A stretch of 64,000 nucleotides of DNA from Olsenella porci (GCF_009695875.1 NZ_VUNC01000004.1:168957-232956); one strand, 5' to 3'. Counted from the first letter of the stretch, positions 50,656 to 59,275 are shown. Notes: a model not told the origin generated them from the sequence alone. Made by a program: numbers and translations.

Positions 50656-53094
50656 ATGAGGCACTTCAGACTCGGGGGCGCCAAGAGGGCGTTCCTCAAC
50701 TTTGGGAAGGCGGTGACCGTCGCCGCATCCATCATGGTGGCCATGCCCACAGCGGCCCTCGCCTGCACCCAGATCTACATGGGTCCGCAGACCACCGCTT
50801 CTGGCGACACCTACGTGGGCCGCTCGGAGGACTACTCCGACCGTCACTCCAAGGTGTTTGGCATCAAGCAGCCCCAGACCAACCCCACCTTCAGCTCTTA
50901 CGAGAACTGGAACGACGGTGACTTTGTCTGGACCTACGAGGGCACCACGTACCGTTACACGTTCGTGCGCGACAGCCCCACCGGCTGGGACAACCACACG
51001 GATGCCTACGGCGAGGCGGGCACCAACGAGAAGGGTGTGAGCGTCTCCGCAACCGACACCGGCGACTACAACGACAAGGTCAAGGCCGTTGACCCAACCG
51101 GCGCCGACAAGGGCACCAACACCGGCCTGGGCGAGTACAACGCCGCTGACATCGTGCTGAGCTGTGCCTCCACCGCTCGCGAGGGCGTGGAGCTGCTTGG
51201 CAAGATCATCGACGAGAAGGGCGCCTACGACTGCAACTCCATCATCATCGCGGACGCCAACGAGACCTGGGACTTCTTCATGGTCTCTGGCACCCAGTGG
51301 TGCGCGGTCAACATGACCAAGGTCGCCCCCGACAAGGTCTCGGTCGACCCCAACATGGGCAACCTAAAGTACGATGTGAACCTGAGCGACACCAGCGTGT
51401 GCCTGCACTCCGCCAACCTGGAGGAGACCGCCAAGACCGCAGGCAGCGCCACGTACTTTGACGACGGGCAGCTGGACGTGGGCACCTCCTTCGGGCTGGC
51501 CGACCCCGGCGCGGCGCAGTACTCCCGCTACGTGCAGGCTCACCTGTACTTTGGCGACTCGCTGACCGAGGGCACCGACTACACCCTGGGCAAGGGCTCC
51601 GACGGCTGGTCCGGCGTCGCCACGCTGACCGACCCGCAGCTGTTCTTCACCCCCAGCGGCGACAAGATCAGCCTGTTCACCGCGCTTCGCTCCTACGCAA
51701 CCCGCGGCGAGAACGTCTCTGGCCTCAACTCCAACGAGAACGCCAGCATCTGGCCCGTGGGTAACGACCACACCGTCGAGACCCACATGTTCGACATCCG
51801 CTCCGGGCTTGACTCCTCCATCGCCACCGTGCAGTGGGAGGCCCTGAGCCGCGCCGAGTTCAGCGTCGCGCTGCCCAGCTACTCCGCGCTCCTGACCCAG
51901 GTCGACACCACGATCTTCCCCGAGGACGACGCGAGCACCTGGAACACGCTCGACTCCACCTACAACGCCAACAACGACTACGAGCAGGATCTTGTCTCGT
52001 CCGCCCTCGCAGGCGACGTCAACGGCATGCCGCTCGACTACGTGCTGATGGACATCAACACGCTGGCGTTCCAGAACCGCTCCACCATGGCCTCCGGCAC
52101 CCGCGCCTACCTGGACGCGCTGCAGAAGGAGATCATCGCCCAGCAGGAGGTCGTGGACGCCAAGATGCAGGCGACCGACGCCTCCGGCCGCACCGACCTG
52201 GCCAACAAGGCGTTTGACGTCGTGAGCAAGGCCACCTACGCCAAGCTGCAGACGCTCCTGACCGAGATGCGCGACTTCTACAACAACGGCCAGAAGAACG
52301 CAGATGGCTCCACCACCTTCACCCCGAGCGACTACGACGCGACCAACAAGACCCTCAAGGACCCGCTGCAGTACGCGTCCAAGGTCGTCGCGCCCACCAT
52401 CACCACCCAGCCCGCGAGCGCCAGCTACGTACAGAAGGACGCCGCGACCGCACTGTCCGTCCAGGCGACCGAACCCGCCGGCACGAGCCTCTCGTACCAG
52501 TGGATGAAGTCCACCGACGGCGGCAAGACCTGGAAGAAGGTCTCGACGTCTGACACCTACACCCCCGCCACCACCGACGAGGGCGAGGCCCAGTACAAGG
52601 TCGTCGTGACCAACGAGGGCGGCCTCTCCACCGAGTCCGACGTGGCGACGATCAGCGTGTCCAAGCCCGTCGAGCCCGAGCCTGCCGGCTCCATGTACCG
52701 CCTGTACAACCCCAACTCCGGCGAGCACTTCTACACCGCAAGCTCCTACGAGGCGGGCTCGCTCGTGAAGGCCGGCTGGAGGTACGAGGGCATCGGCTGG
52801 ATGGCGCCCACCAGCTCCAGCACCCCCGTGTACCGCCTGTACAACCCCAACGCGGGCGACCACCACTACACCACCAGCGCGGCCGAGAAGGACTCGCTGG
52901 TCAAGGCCGGCTGGAGGTACGAGGGCATCGGCTGGTACTCCGACGACGCCAAGGGCGAGCCCGTGTACCGCGAGTACAACCCCAACGCCAAGGCCGGCGC
53001 GCACAACTTCACGACCAACAAGGCAGAGGACGAGATGCTCGCCAACGCCGGCTGGAACCAGGAGGGAATCGCCTGGTACGGCGTGAAGCAGTAG
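50656..53094 (+). CDS. Secreted C69-family dipeptidase with Ig-like and DUF5648 repeat domains
   Basis: The 812-residue protein has a signal peptide ending in PTAALA, immediately followed by Cys37 (CTQIYMGPQT). In C69/Ntn-type dipeptidases the mature N-terminal Cys is the nucleophile. The PepD-like catalytic domain runs to about residue 560. A bacterial Ig-like domain follows (SYQWMKSTDGGKTWKKVSTS), then three DUF5648-type repeats of about 45 residues (YRLYNPNSGEHFYTA; YRLYNPNAGDHHYTT; YREYNPNAKAGAHNFTT), each with GWRYEGIGW or a variant. The repeats may anchor the enzyme to the envelope; there is no LPXTG. A strong terminator follows. Confidence 0.93.
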   Translation: MRHFRLGGAKRAFLNFGKAVTVAASIMVAMPTAALACTQIYMGPQTTASGDTYVGRSEDYSDRHSKVFGIKQPQTNPTFSSYENWNDGDFVWTYEGTTYRYTFVRDSPTGWDNHTDAYGEAGTNEKGVSVSATDTGDYNDKVKAVDPTGADKGTNTGLGEYNAADIVLSCASTAREGVELLGKIIDEKGAYDCNSIIIADANETWDFFMVSGTQWCAVNMTKVAPDKVSVDPNMGNLKYDVNLSDTSVCLHSANLEETAKTAGSATYFDDGQLDVGTSFGLADPGAAQYSRYVQAHLYFGDSLTEGTDYTLGKGSDGWSGVATLTDPQLFFTPSGDKISLFTALRSYATRGENVSGLNSNENASIWPVGNDHTVETHMFDIRSGLDSSIATVQWEALSRAEFSVALPSYSALLTQVDTTIFPEDDASTWNTLDSTYNANNDYEQDLVSSALAGDVNGMPLDYVLMDINTLAFQNRSTMASGTRAYLDALQKEIIAQQEVVDAKMQATDASGRTDLANKAFDVVSKATYAKLQTLLTEMRDFYNNGQKNADGSTTFTPSDYDATNKTLKDPLQYASKVVAPTITTQPASASYVQKDAATALSVQATEPAGTSLSYQWMKSTDGGKTWKKVSTSDTYTPATTDEGEAQYKVVVTNEGGLSTESDVATISVSKPVEPEPAGSMYRLYNPNSGEHFYTASSYEAGSLVKAGWRYEGIGWMAPTSSSTPVYRLYNPNAGDHHYTTSAAEKDSLVKAGWRYEGIGWYSDDAKGEPVYREYNPNAKAGAHNFTTNKAEDEMLANAGWNQEGIAWYGVKQ

Positions 53095-53130
53095 CGAGGG
53101 TCACGGCGCAGGCCACGAACCCAAGCGAGG

Positions 53131-53170
53131 GGAGCCCCGCGGGCCGTCTGGCCCGCGGGGCTCCTATTTT
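53131..53170 (+). terminator. Strong Rho-independent terminator of the C69 dipeptidase gene
   Basis: The stem GGAGCCCCGCGGGCC/GGCCCGCGGGGCTCC is followed by TATTTT. Confidence 0.93.
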
Positions 53171-53213
53171 GTGGGGTTGGTTGGGGCGGCAGGGCGAGGT
53201 CCGTGTCCGAGGG

Positions 53214-53427
53214 TGCTGAGGAAATGCGACCTGTGGCAATCCCAAGGCCGCTCCGACTGAGAAACGTCGGCTTTCGGGCTGCGGAAGCAACCGAATCGCT
53301 GCCACAACTCATGATTCATCGGCAGGCAGACCCCTTGGGACCCCGCTGATTGCCACAGGTCGCATTTCCTCAGCAGCCGTTGGGTCCCCAACGCTTCCTG
53401 ATTGCCACAGGTCGCATTTCCCCAGCA
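53214..53427. repeat. Family A repeats, locus 4 (five units)
   Basis: Right-pointing units have CTGAGG at 53216 and CTGAGA at 53257 (41 bp apart, the second degenerate). Left-pointing units have CATCGG at 53317, CCTCAG at 53368 and CCCCAG at 53420, stepping 51 and 52 bp. Here the middle reads TGCGACCTGTGGCAAT, a variant of the type with CGAGTATTGGCAAT. It fills the space between the convergent C69 dipeptidase and pirin genes. Confidence 0.8.
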
Positions 53428-53590
53428 GGTAACGCCACGAGGAGCGACTCGAAGACACCTTCAGCCATCACCGACGCGCTTCCGTGACGCGCAGCAGGAA
53501 CTTTCCCAAGCCTGTTCCCTCCCCCTTCCAAAGGTTGCGGCTCGCCTTCCGATGCGTTTCTCGCTCCTACGATTTCGACGCACCTCTCAC

Positions 53591-54445
53591 TCAGCGACGG
53601 TTGTCGTATCCCGCCTCCTGGCGAACGAAGGTTCCCGCGTCGATGTCGTTGAACGCCTCCGCAAGCTCCTCGTCCGTGTTCATCACGATGGGGCCGAGCC
53701 ACGCCACCGGCTCGCTCAGGCGAACGGAGCTCATCAGCAGGAACTCGATTGCCGTATCACCAGCCTCAATCATCACCTGGTCTCCCTCGCCAAGACGGAC
53801 AGCGGTCTTCTCCCCCACCGGAGTGCCACTCACCGTGGCATCCCCCACCAGCGTGAACGCCATGACCGAGCGGTCACCGGGAACGTCCAGCGTGACCTTT
53901 GCATGGGGCTCCAGCAGGATGTCGTAGTAGTCGAGCGGAAGGTACTTTCCCTGGAAGCCATGCGCCTTTCCGTAGCTCCCCGTCAGAAGCCGCAGCTTTC
54001 CGCCATCGAGGTCGAACTCCCTGATCTGGTCGCGCGTGATCCCGTGATAGAAGGGCGCCGCCGTCATCTTGTCGCGCGCGGGAAGGTTGAGCCACAACTG
54101 CACGCCCAGAAAATGGGGCGAGCGACCGGGCATCTCGGAGTGGAACGCCCCCGAGCCAGCGGTGAGCCACTGCGCCTCGCCGTCGGTGACGGTTGCCTTG
54201 GTGCCCAGGTGGTCCTGGTGAACCATCGACCCACGCGAGATGAACGTGACCGTCTCGATTCCGCGGTGCGGGTGCATGGGAAACCCGTCCATGTACTCGT
54301 CGGGGTTGGTCGAATCAAATGCGTCGAGCATCAGGAACGGGTCGAACGCATCGGTGGTCCAATTTCCCAGCACGCGCGTGAGCTTGACGCCCGCGCCATC
54401 CTGCACCGGAACGCCCTTGATTGCCTTCGTGACCTTGCGAAGCAT
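53591..54445 (-). CDS. Pirin-family protein
   Basis: The 284-residue bicupin protein has the pirin N-terminal cupin with metal ligands in FPMHPHRGIETVTFI and HQDHLG, and GEAQWLTAGSGAFHSEMPG. A pirin C-terminal domain follows. Bacterial pirins include quercetinases and redox-sensing cofactors; activity is not predictable. It is transcribed from its own short promoter region, which holds the palindrome CTCTA-CA-TAGAG 49 bases before its start. The same palindrome occurs before the upstream marR gene, so the MarR protein probably controls both. ATG at 54445. Confidence 0.94.
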   Translation of the reverse strand: MLRKVTKAIKGVPVQDGAGVKLTRVLGNWTTDAFDPFLMLDAFDSTNPDEYMDGFPMHPHRGIETVTFISRGSMVHQDHLGTKATVTDGEAQWLTAGSGAFHSEMPGRSPHFLGVQLWLNLPARDKMTAAPFYHGITRDQIREFDLDGGKLRLLTGSYGKAHGFQGKYLPLDYYDILLEPHAKVTLDVPGDRSVMAFTLVGDATVSGTPVGEKTAVRLGEGDQVMIEAGDTAIEFLLMSSVRLSEPVAWLGPIVMNTDEELAEAFNDIDAGTFVRQEAGYDNRR

Positions 54446-54493
54446 TGTTGTCTCCTATTCTGCGCCCGTTGGCACAAAGTTACGAATTTTTAT

Positions 54494-54505
54494 CTCTACA
54501 TAGAG
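54494..54505. promoter_or_regulatory. MarR operator candidate upstream of pirin
   Basis: Perfect arms CTCTA-N2-TAGAG. An identical-arm site lies at 55054-55065 before marR. Each is 46-49 bases from the start codon it serves. Confidence 0.7.
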
Positions 54506-54528
54506 GCTTTACTAAGTGAGAAAAGCGA

Positions 54529-55008
54529 CTACCGATTTCCCCTCCGGTACGCACGGACGAGACGAACTACCTCGCTCCGCTCCTCTGGCGACCATGCCGC
54601 GAGTGACCGTTCCAGTTCCCTCGCGTTGTCCGGGCACACCTGCTCGGCGAGCTCGCATCCCGACGACGTCAGACTCACAATGCTACGGCGGGCATCGAGG
54701 TCATCCCTCCGCCGCTCGACCAGGCCGCGCCCCTGGAGGTGCCGCACCACCACGGGGATGGTGCCTTCGCTGCTGAGAACCGCCTCCCTCAGCTCGCCCA
54801 TCGGGAGCGGCCCCTTGTTGAGAAGCGCTTCCAGCACGGCGAACTGCGAAACCGTGAGCCCATGTGCCCGGGCAATCGAAGCCGTACGACGGTCAAGGTC
54901 CTGCACGACGCGATGCAGCCCGATCACCAGCTGGGAATCCAGGCGCGTCATCCCAGCGGCAGTGGGTTCGGTCACGTCACCCGACTTCTCGTTGAGCCCC
55001 TCTTCCAT
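54529..55008 (-). CDS. MarR-family transcriptional regulator
   Basis: The 159-residue winged-helix protein has the MarR fold: LTVSQFAVLEALLNKGPLPMGELREAVLSSEGTIPVVVRHLQ, then the wing RRDDLDARRSIVSLTSSG. MarR proteins commonly repress nearby stress or redox genes and release DNA on ligand or oxidant binding. It lies 83 bases before the pirin gene, and the palindromes CTCTA-N2-TAGAG occur in both promoter regions, pointing to autoregulation plus control of pirin. GGGGAGAG precedes the ATG at 55008. Confidence 0.94.
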   Translation of the reverse strand: MEEGLNEKSGDVTEPTAAGMTRLDSQLVIGLHRVVQDLDRRTASIARAHGLTVSQFAVLEALLNKGPLPMGELREAVLSSEGTIPVVVRHLQGRGLVERRRDDLDARRSIVSLTSSGCELAEQVCPDNARELERSLAAWSPEERSEVVRLVRAYRRGNR

Positions 55009-55053
55009 GCTCTCCCCTCCTCATCATTCGTCGCTTCATTGTTCTGCTTTTAC

Positions 55054-55065
55054 CTCTAACTAGAG
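55054..55065. promoter_or_regulatory. MarR operator candidate upstream of marR (autoregulation)
   Basis: CTCTA-AC-TAGAG, a perfect palindrome apart from the two centre bases, 46 bases before the marR start and matching the site upstream of pirin. Confidence 0.7.
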
Positions 55066-55184
55066 TTTTCTATTCACGCGAGAGTCCCAGTCCCTTTCGG
55101 CCACGAACTGCATACAAACAGGGAACGGCGGCAACCCGAAGGCAGCCGCCGCACCGAAAGAGAATCGCTCCTCTCCCCTACTCG

Positions 55185-56648
55185 CTAGAAGCTCATGACC
55201 CCCATGGCGAGGAGAACCACCGCCGCAACGGCTGCGACGACAATCACCACGGCGACCGCGACGTCCTGCCGACCGAAAACGCTCTTGCCGTTCTCCCTGC
55301 GACCGGCAGCAAAGAAAAACAGGCCGGGAATGTAGCCCAGGCAGCACATGAGCAGGTACTGCCAGCCGCTGAGCACGGTTCCCGCCACGAGGAACACCGT
55401 GGCGATGAGGCCGATTATCGCCTGCCCCGCCTCGTGACGCTGCACGGAGAGTTTGACCTGGTATGCCGCCGCAAGGGCCCAGGTGATGGCGATAGAGACG
55501 GTGCACATGGACAGCGCGAAGTTGTAGGCGTCCTCGGTGAAGAGCAGCGACGCCATGAAAAGCTGCGTGCAGATGCCAACCACGATCAGCGAGTTGCGCG
55601 GCGCGCGGTTGGCATTGAGCTTGCCCCACCACGAACCCAGCAGGTGGTCGTCCGCCATGCGCTGCGTGACCTCGGCGGGAAGCAGGGTGAACGAGAGCCA
55701 GCAGCCAAAGCCCGAGATCAGCATCGCGATGGCGATGAACGCACCACCCCAGCCAGGGGCGACCTTCTCGAACACGTAGAGCATGGCAGGATAGTTGAGC
55801 TTGGCGACCTCGGTGTACGGCATCACGCCGTATGGCAGGAGCGAGGCCCCCAGGTAGATGGCGACAACGATGAGGAGGCCCACCACGGTCGCGGTGCCGG
55901 CCTCGGAGCGCTTGCGGGCGCGAGAGGTGACGACGCTCGCGCCCTCAATGCCGATGAACACCCACATCATGGTGATGAGGCAGTTCTGAATCTGCGTGGA
56001 GAGGCTGCCGAGAGACACCGCCCCATCGCCCGCAGTGCCCGCCGCGACGGCGTTGTTGTACACGTTGCCCCAGAAGTCCGCCGTGAAGATTCCCGCGTCA
56101 AAGCTCACGCCACACAGCACGATGAACACCGCCAGTGCAGCGACCTTGACGACCATGATGAGCGCGTTGAGGAACGAGGCACTCTCGACGCCACGGATGA
56201 CCAGCGCCACAAGCACCCAGTTGATGAGGGAGCCCATGAGGATGGAGCCGATGTTGTTGCCAGGGAGGAAGTACGGGAAGAAGTATCCGATGGTGGACGC
56301 CAGGATCGTCGCAAACGCCACGTTGCCCAGCCAGGCAGAGAGCCAGTACCCCCAGCCCGAGACGAAACCGGTGAAGGGGCCAAACCCCTCCTGCGCATAG
56401 GCGTAGATGCTGTTGAGCTCGGGCTTCTTGCTCACGAGATTGTTGAGTGAGAAGGCAAGCATGAGGAACCCCACGCCCACCACCAGCCACGAGACCAGCA
56501 CGCCGCCGGGGGACGCCACCCCGGCCAGCTGGCCGGTCAGCGCGAAGACGCCGGTGCCGATGCACGAGCTCACAACCAGGCCGACCAGGCCAAAGAACCC
56601 GATGCCACCTTGTCTCTCGCCTGCCTTGCCTTCGGCTGCGTCAGACAT
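55185..56648 (-). CDS. APC-superfamily basic amino acid antiporter (arginine/ornithine type)
   Basis: The 487-residue membrane protein has about 12 segments and the APC consensus GFFGLVGLVVSSCIGTGVFA at the start and FIGIEGASVVTSRARKRSEA in the middle. It resembles ArcD/LysI-type arginine/ornithine antiporters. It lies 66 bases downstream of a dimethylargininase-like gene on the same strand, so import of arginine derivatives and export of citrulline or ornithine is a plausible joint role. The ATG at 56648 has GGAGGC upstream. Transcription likely starts in the divergent region with GntR. Confidence 0.9.
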   Translation of the reverse strand: MSDAAEGKAGERQGGIGFFGLVGLVVSSCIGTGVFALTGQLAGVASPGGVLVSWLVVGVGFLMLAFSLNNLVSKKPELNSIYAYAQEGFGPFTGFVSGWGYWLSAWLGNVAFATILASTIGYFFPYFLPGNNIGSILMGSLINWVLVALVIRGVESASFLNALIMVVKVAALAVFIVLCGVSFDAGIFTADFWGNVYNNAVAAGTAGDGAVSLGSLSTQIQNCLITMMWVFIGIEGASVVTSRARKRSEAGTATVVGLLIVVAIYLGASLLPYGVMPYTEVAKLNYPAMLYVFEKVAPGWGGAFIAIAMLISGFGCWLSFTLLPAEVTQRMADDHLLGSWWGKLNANRAPRNSLIVVGICTQLFMASLLFTEDAYNFALSMCTVSIAITWALAAAYQVKLSVQRHEAGQAIIGLIATVFLVAGTVLSGWQYLLMCCLGYIPGLFFFAAGRRENGKSVFGRQDVAVAVVIVVAAVAAVVLLAMGVMSF

Positions 56649-56714
56649 GTTGCCTCCGTTCGTGGGAGAGAGGGACGAGCGCCGCGAACGACGCCCGCCC
56701 CCATGGGTTTATGG

Positions 56715-57500
56715 CTACCAGCGGAGCGAGAGGCAGGTGATGGAGCCGTCGATCTTCTCGAACTCGGTCATCTCGACCTCGATGATCTTGTAGCCCCACT
56801 TCTGGAGCTGGGCCTTGACGCGCGGATAGCCCTTGGCCATGACCACGTAGTCGTTGATGCGCACGCAGTCGGCACCGTAGGCCTCCTCGTCCGGGACCTC
56901 GAACAGGTTGAACTGACCGCGGTGGTAGGCAGGCTTGGTCTTGAACTCGCCGCACACCAGCAGGTTGCCGTCCTCCACGTAGGTGCCGCCGGTCTTGAGG
57001 TGCAGGATGTGCTCCACGGGAACCTGCTCGGCGGTGTAGCCCCACTCGGCGAGGAAGCCGCTGAACTGGCGGAAGCCCTCGTCGTTGGTGCGCTGGGAGT
57101 GGCCCACGTAATAGTGGTCGTCCACCATCATGACGTCGCCGCCCTCGAGGGTCGCAGGGTCGGTGATGACCTTGATCTGGTCGTCGTCAAAGAACTCGTG
57201 CAGCGTGGGCAGCATGAGCGCGGCCTCCTCGCGGCGAGTCGGCGCGCCGGGGCGGTCGGAGATGGCGCCCTTGGGGGTGATGACCGCGGTGTCCTCCACA
57301 AACACGGAGTCGGGGTAGTCCTCGAGCGCAGGGAGCACGGTGACCTCGAGCCCCGCCTGCTTGAGCGCCTCGACGTACTGGTCGTGCTGCTCCATCGCCT
57401 TCTCGTAGATGGGCTTGCCCTTGTCGGTGAAGTCCGCGATGCCGTCGATCACGGAGTGGGAGGGGCGACGGACGATAGCGTGGGTGAAGTTGCTTGCCAT
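56715..57500 (-). CDS. Dimethylarginine dimethylaminohydrolase (DDAH)-like guanidino hydrolase
   Basis: The 261-residue protein of the amidinotransferase fold starts MASNFTHAIVRRPSHSVIDG. The substrate-binding SVFVEDTAVI is followed by ATLEGGDVMMVDD. The catalytic His167 is in HILHLKTGGTYV and Cys256 in SITCLSLRW. This matches DDAH, which converts methylated arginines to citrulline and methylamines, and is close to arginine deiminase in mechanism. It precedes the APC antiporter gene and is divergent from a GntR regulator whose likely operator sits in its promoter. ATG at 57500. Confidence 0.92.
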   Translation of the reverse strand: MASNFTHAIVRRPSHSVIDGIADFTDKGKPIYEKAMEQHDQYVEALKQAGLEVTVLPALEDYPDSVFVEDTAVITPKGAISDRPGAPTRREEAALMLPTLHEFFDDDQIKVITDPATLEGGDVMMVDDHYYVGHSQRTNDEGFRQFSGFLAEWGYTAEQVPVEHILHLKTGGTYVEDGNLLVCGEFKTKPAYHRGQFNLFEVPDEEAYGADCVRINDYVVMAKGYPRVKAQLQKWGYKIIEVEMTEFEKIDGSITCLSLRW

Positions 57501-57589
57501 GGTGAGTCCCTTCTGTACATGAGGCGCGATTCACGGAGCTGGTTGCCGCGACGTGGGCCGCACCTCTCGCCTGCTTGCCTTGCTGAGTT

Positions 57590-57599
57590 ATGTATACAA
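57590..57599. promoter_or_regulatory. GntR operator candidate 1 (DDAH side)
   Basis: ATGTATACAA with the palindromic GTATAC, repeated exactly at 57721-57730. It lies about 90 bases before the DDAH start. Confidence 0.55.
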
Positions 57600-57720
57600 A
57601 ATACAATTCGCCTCAGTCAAGCACTTCCGTTTCTGTCTACCATCTGTTTTACGAGCGGTTACTTGTGAGCCACAAATGGTTGTGCAATCGCTCACGCATT
57701 GCTTGTGTCTTACTTCATAC

Positions 57721-57730
57721 ATGTATACAA
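57721..57730. promoter_or_regulatory. GntR operator candidate 2 (GntR side)
   Basis: A second exact ATGTATACAA, 23 bases before the gntR start codon. Its place close to the ribosome site suits autorepression. Confidence 0.55.
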
Positions 57731-57752
57731 TCTTGCTGACAAAGGAGGCGGC

Positions 57753-58403
57753 ATGGCAGGACAGGCATCGACGTCGCTTAAGCAGCGCGTGTACGACGAG
57801 TTGAGGGCACGGATTGAGCGCGGGGAGCTTAAGGAAGGCGAGAGGGTCGCGGAACTTGCCGTGTGCGACTCCCTGGGGGTGAGCCGCACCCCCGTGCGCG
57901 AAGCCCTGATACAGCTGGAGGCGGACGGGTACCTGGAGGGCATCCCGCGCCGCGGCTTCCGCGTGCGGAGCTTTGATGAGCAGAGCGCGCGCGAGGTCTT
58001 TGAGATGCTGGGTCCGCTCGACGGGCGCGCGGCACTCCTCGCCCTCCCCAACATGAACGGGGACGACCTGGCAGACATGGGCTTTCTGTGCGAGTCGATG
58101 GAGCTTGCCATCGCGGGCGGGCTAACCGCACGCTACTACGACCTGCAGCACGAGTTTCACCAGCACTACATCGACCGCTGCGGCAACAGGCGCCTGATGA
58201 AGGCGCTCGGCGAGCTCATGAGCCAGCTGTCGTCCCGCTCGTACCAGCGCGACGACCCGCAGGCGCTGCAGAACATGCGGGCGGCAAACGAGGAGCACCG
58301 TCACATCCTCGAACTGTTCGAGGCGGGTGACGGCAAGGCGCTCCAGGATTACATCCGCGACGTGCACTGGTCGCTCGACAACGTCGAGTTCGCCACCTGG
58401 TGA
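57753..58403 (+). CDS. GntR-family regulator, FCD (FadR/VanR) type
   Basis: The 216-residue protein has an N-terminal winged helix (LKQRVYDELRARIERGELKE through LGVSRTPVREALIQLEADGY) and a C-terminal all-helical FCD domain with metal-binding His residues (HEFHQHYIDRCGN, NEEHRHIL). Such proteins sense organic acids or amino-acid-like ligands. It is divergent from the DDAH and antiporter genes, and two copies of ATGTATACAA lie in the shared region, so it is the likely regulator of that pair. The ATG at 57753 has AAAGGAGG upstream, making it preferable to the longer frame from 57699. Confidence 0.94.
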   Translation: MAGQASTSLKQRVYDELRARIERGELKEGERVAELAVCDSLGVSRTPVREALIQLEADGYLEGIPRRGFRVRSFDEQSAREVFEMLGPLDGRAALLALPNMNGDDLADMGFLCESMELAIAGGLTARYYDLQHEFHQHYIDRCGNRRLMKALGELMSQLSSRSYQRDDPQALQNMRAANEEHRHILELFEAGDGKALQDYIRDVHWSLDNVEFATW

Positions 58404-58486
58404 CAACCGTGGAGGCAGCCGGACAGCCCAATGGCAGCGCCCCTCTCCCCCGCCTTTCCGACCGCACTACCGCAAGAGGAGGCAAG

Positions 58487-58696
58487 ATGGACCGCTTGGA
58501 GGCATTTGAGACCATGCTCGCCGACGTCCAGCGCCGCGAGAGCGAGGAGGGCATCGAGCTCGACCGCCTGCGCTCGGAGGGACTCACGCGCACGGCAACC
58601 TACCGACAGCTGGTGGCAAACCGGCTCACGTATCGCGCGGTCCTCTCGCTGTACGAGGAGTACGGGCTTCTCGACCATACGGGCCGCTCCAAGTAA
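58487..58696 (+). CDS. Small conserved-looking protein of unknown function (69 aa)
   Basis: The 69-residue, helical, charged protein starts MDRLEAFETMLADVQRRESE and contains TYRQLVANRLTYRAVLSLYE. No membrane or signal segment is seen. The ATG at 58487 has an excellent AAGAGGAGG 5 bases upstream. It follows the GntR gene by about 80 bases on the same strand and is convergent with the PTS IIA gene. I recognise no family; the composition is protein-like. Confidence 0.65.
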   Translation: MDRLEAFETMLADVQRRESEEGIELDRLRSEGLTRTATYRQLVANRLTYRAVLSLYEEYGLLDHTGRSK

Positions 58697-58711
58697 GCGC
58701 GGAGGCTCATG

Positions 58712-58748
58712 AAAAAAGCGGGCCGGGGAGCAAAGGCCCCCGACCCGC
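58712..58748 (-). terminator. Rho-independent terminator of the PTS IIA operon
   Basis: The stem GCGGGTCGGGGGCC/CTCCCCGGCCCGC on the minus strand is followed by TTTTTT. Confidence 0.9.
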
Positions 58749-58772
58749 CAGCAAGGGAGAGCTGCCTCGGCC

Positions 58773-59228
58773 CTACTCCTCCTCGAGCTTTTCGTTGATT
58801 GCCGCGGCAATCTGGTCCGCGTCGTTTGAGCTGCGGACCATCTCCTTGAAAGCGTCGTCCATCAGCAGCACTGCGGTCTTGGACAGCAGCTTGATGTGCG
58901 TGGTCCCCGCCTCGCCGTCGGGCACCAGGAGGGCGATGGCGATGTCGACCGGCTGCTCGTCAAACGACGGCCACTCCAGCGCCTTGTCGTTCTTGAACAC
59001 CACGACGGTCGCCGCGGTGATCGCGGGGCTCTTTGCGTGGGGAATCGCAAACCCCTCGGTCATCCCCGTGGCACCCATGTCCTCGCGGTCGAGAAACGCC
59101 TGGTACACGGCATCGGGATCCTCCGTCACACCCAGCTCGGCAGCCTTGTTTGCCACCGCGCGGAGCACGTCCAGACGACTTTCCTCGTGCTGCTCCAGCA
59201 TCACGTTCTTGTTGCTCAGGAAACCCAT
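58773..59228 (-). CDS. PTS fructose/mannitol-type EIIA protein
   Basis: The 151-residue EIIA of the fructose/mannitol class (PTS_EIIA_2) has the phosphorylatable His64 in FAIPHAKSP and landmark segments REDMGATGMTEG and DGEAGTTHIKLLSKTA. It takes phosphate from HPr and passes it to an EIIB, but no EIIB gene is in the window. The start ATG at 59228 (MGFLSNKNVML) has GAGGAAGAGG upstream. It is downstream of the ROK kinase, class II aldolase and truncated IIC genes on the same strand, so it belongs to that sugar cluster. Confidence 0.93.
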   Translation of the reverse strand: MGFLSNKNVMLEQHEESRLDVLRAVANKAAELGVTEDPDAVYQAFLDREDMGATGMTEGFAIPHAKSPAITAATVVVFKNDKALEWPSFDEQPVDIAIALLVPDGEAGTTHIKLLSKTAVLLMDDAFKEMVRSSNDADQIAAAINEKLEEE

Positions 59229-59275
59229 ACCTCTTCCTCTCTCTTCTGTGTGGCACCCGACTGCGACGCGAAGCA

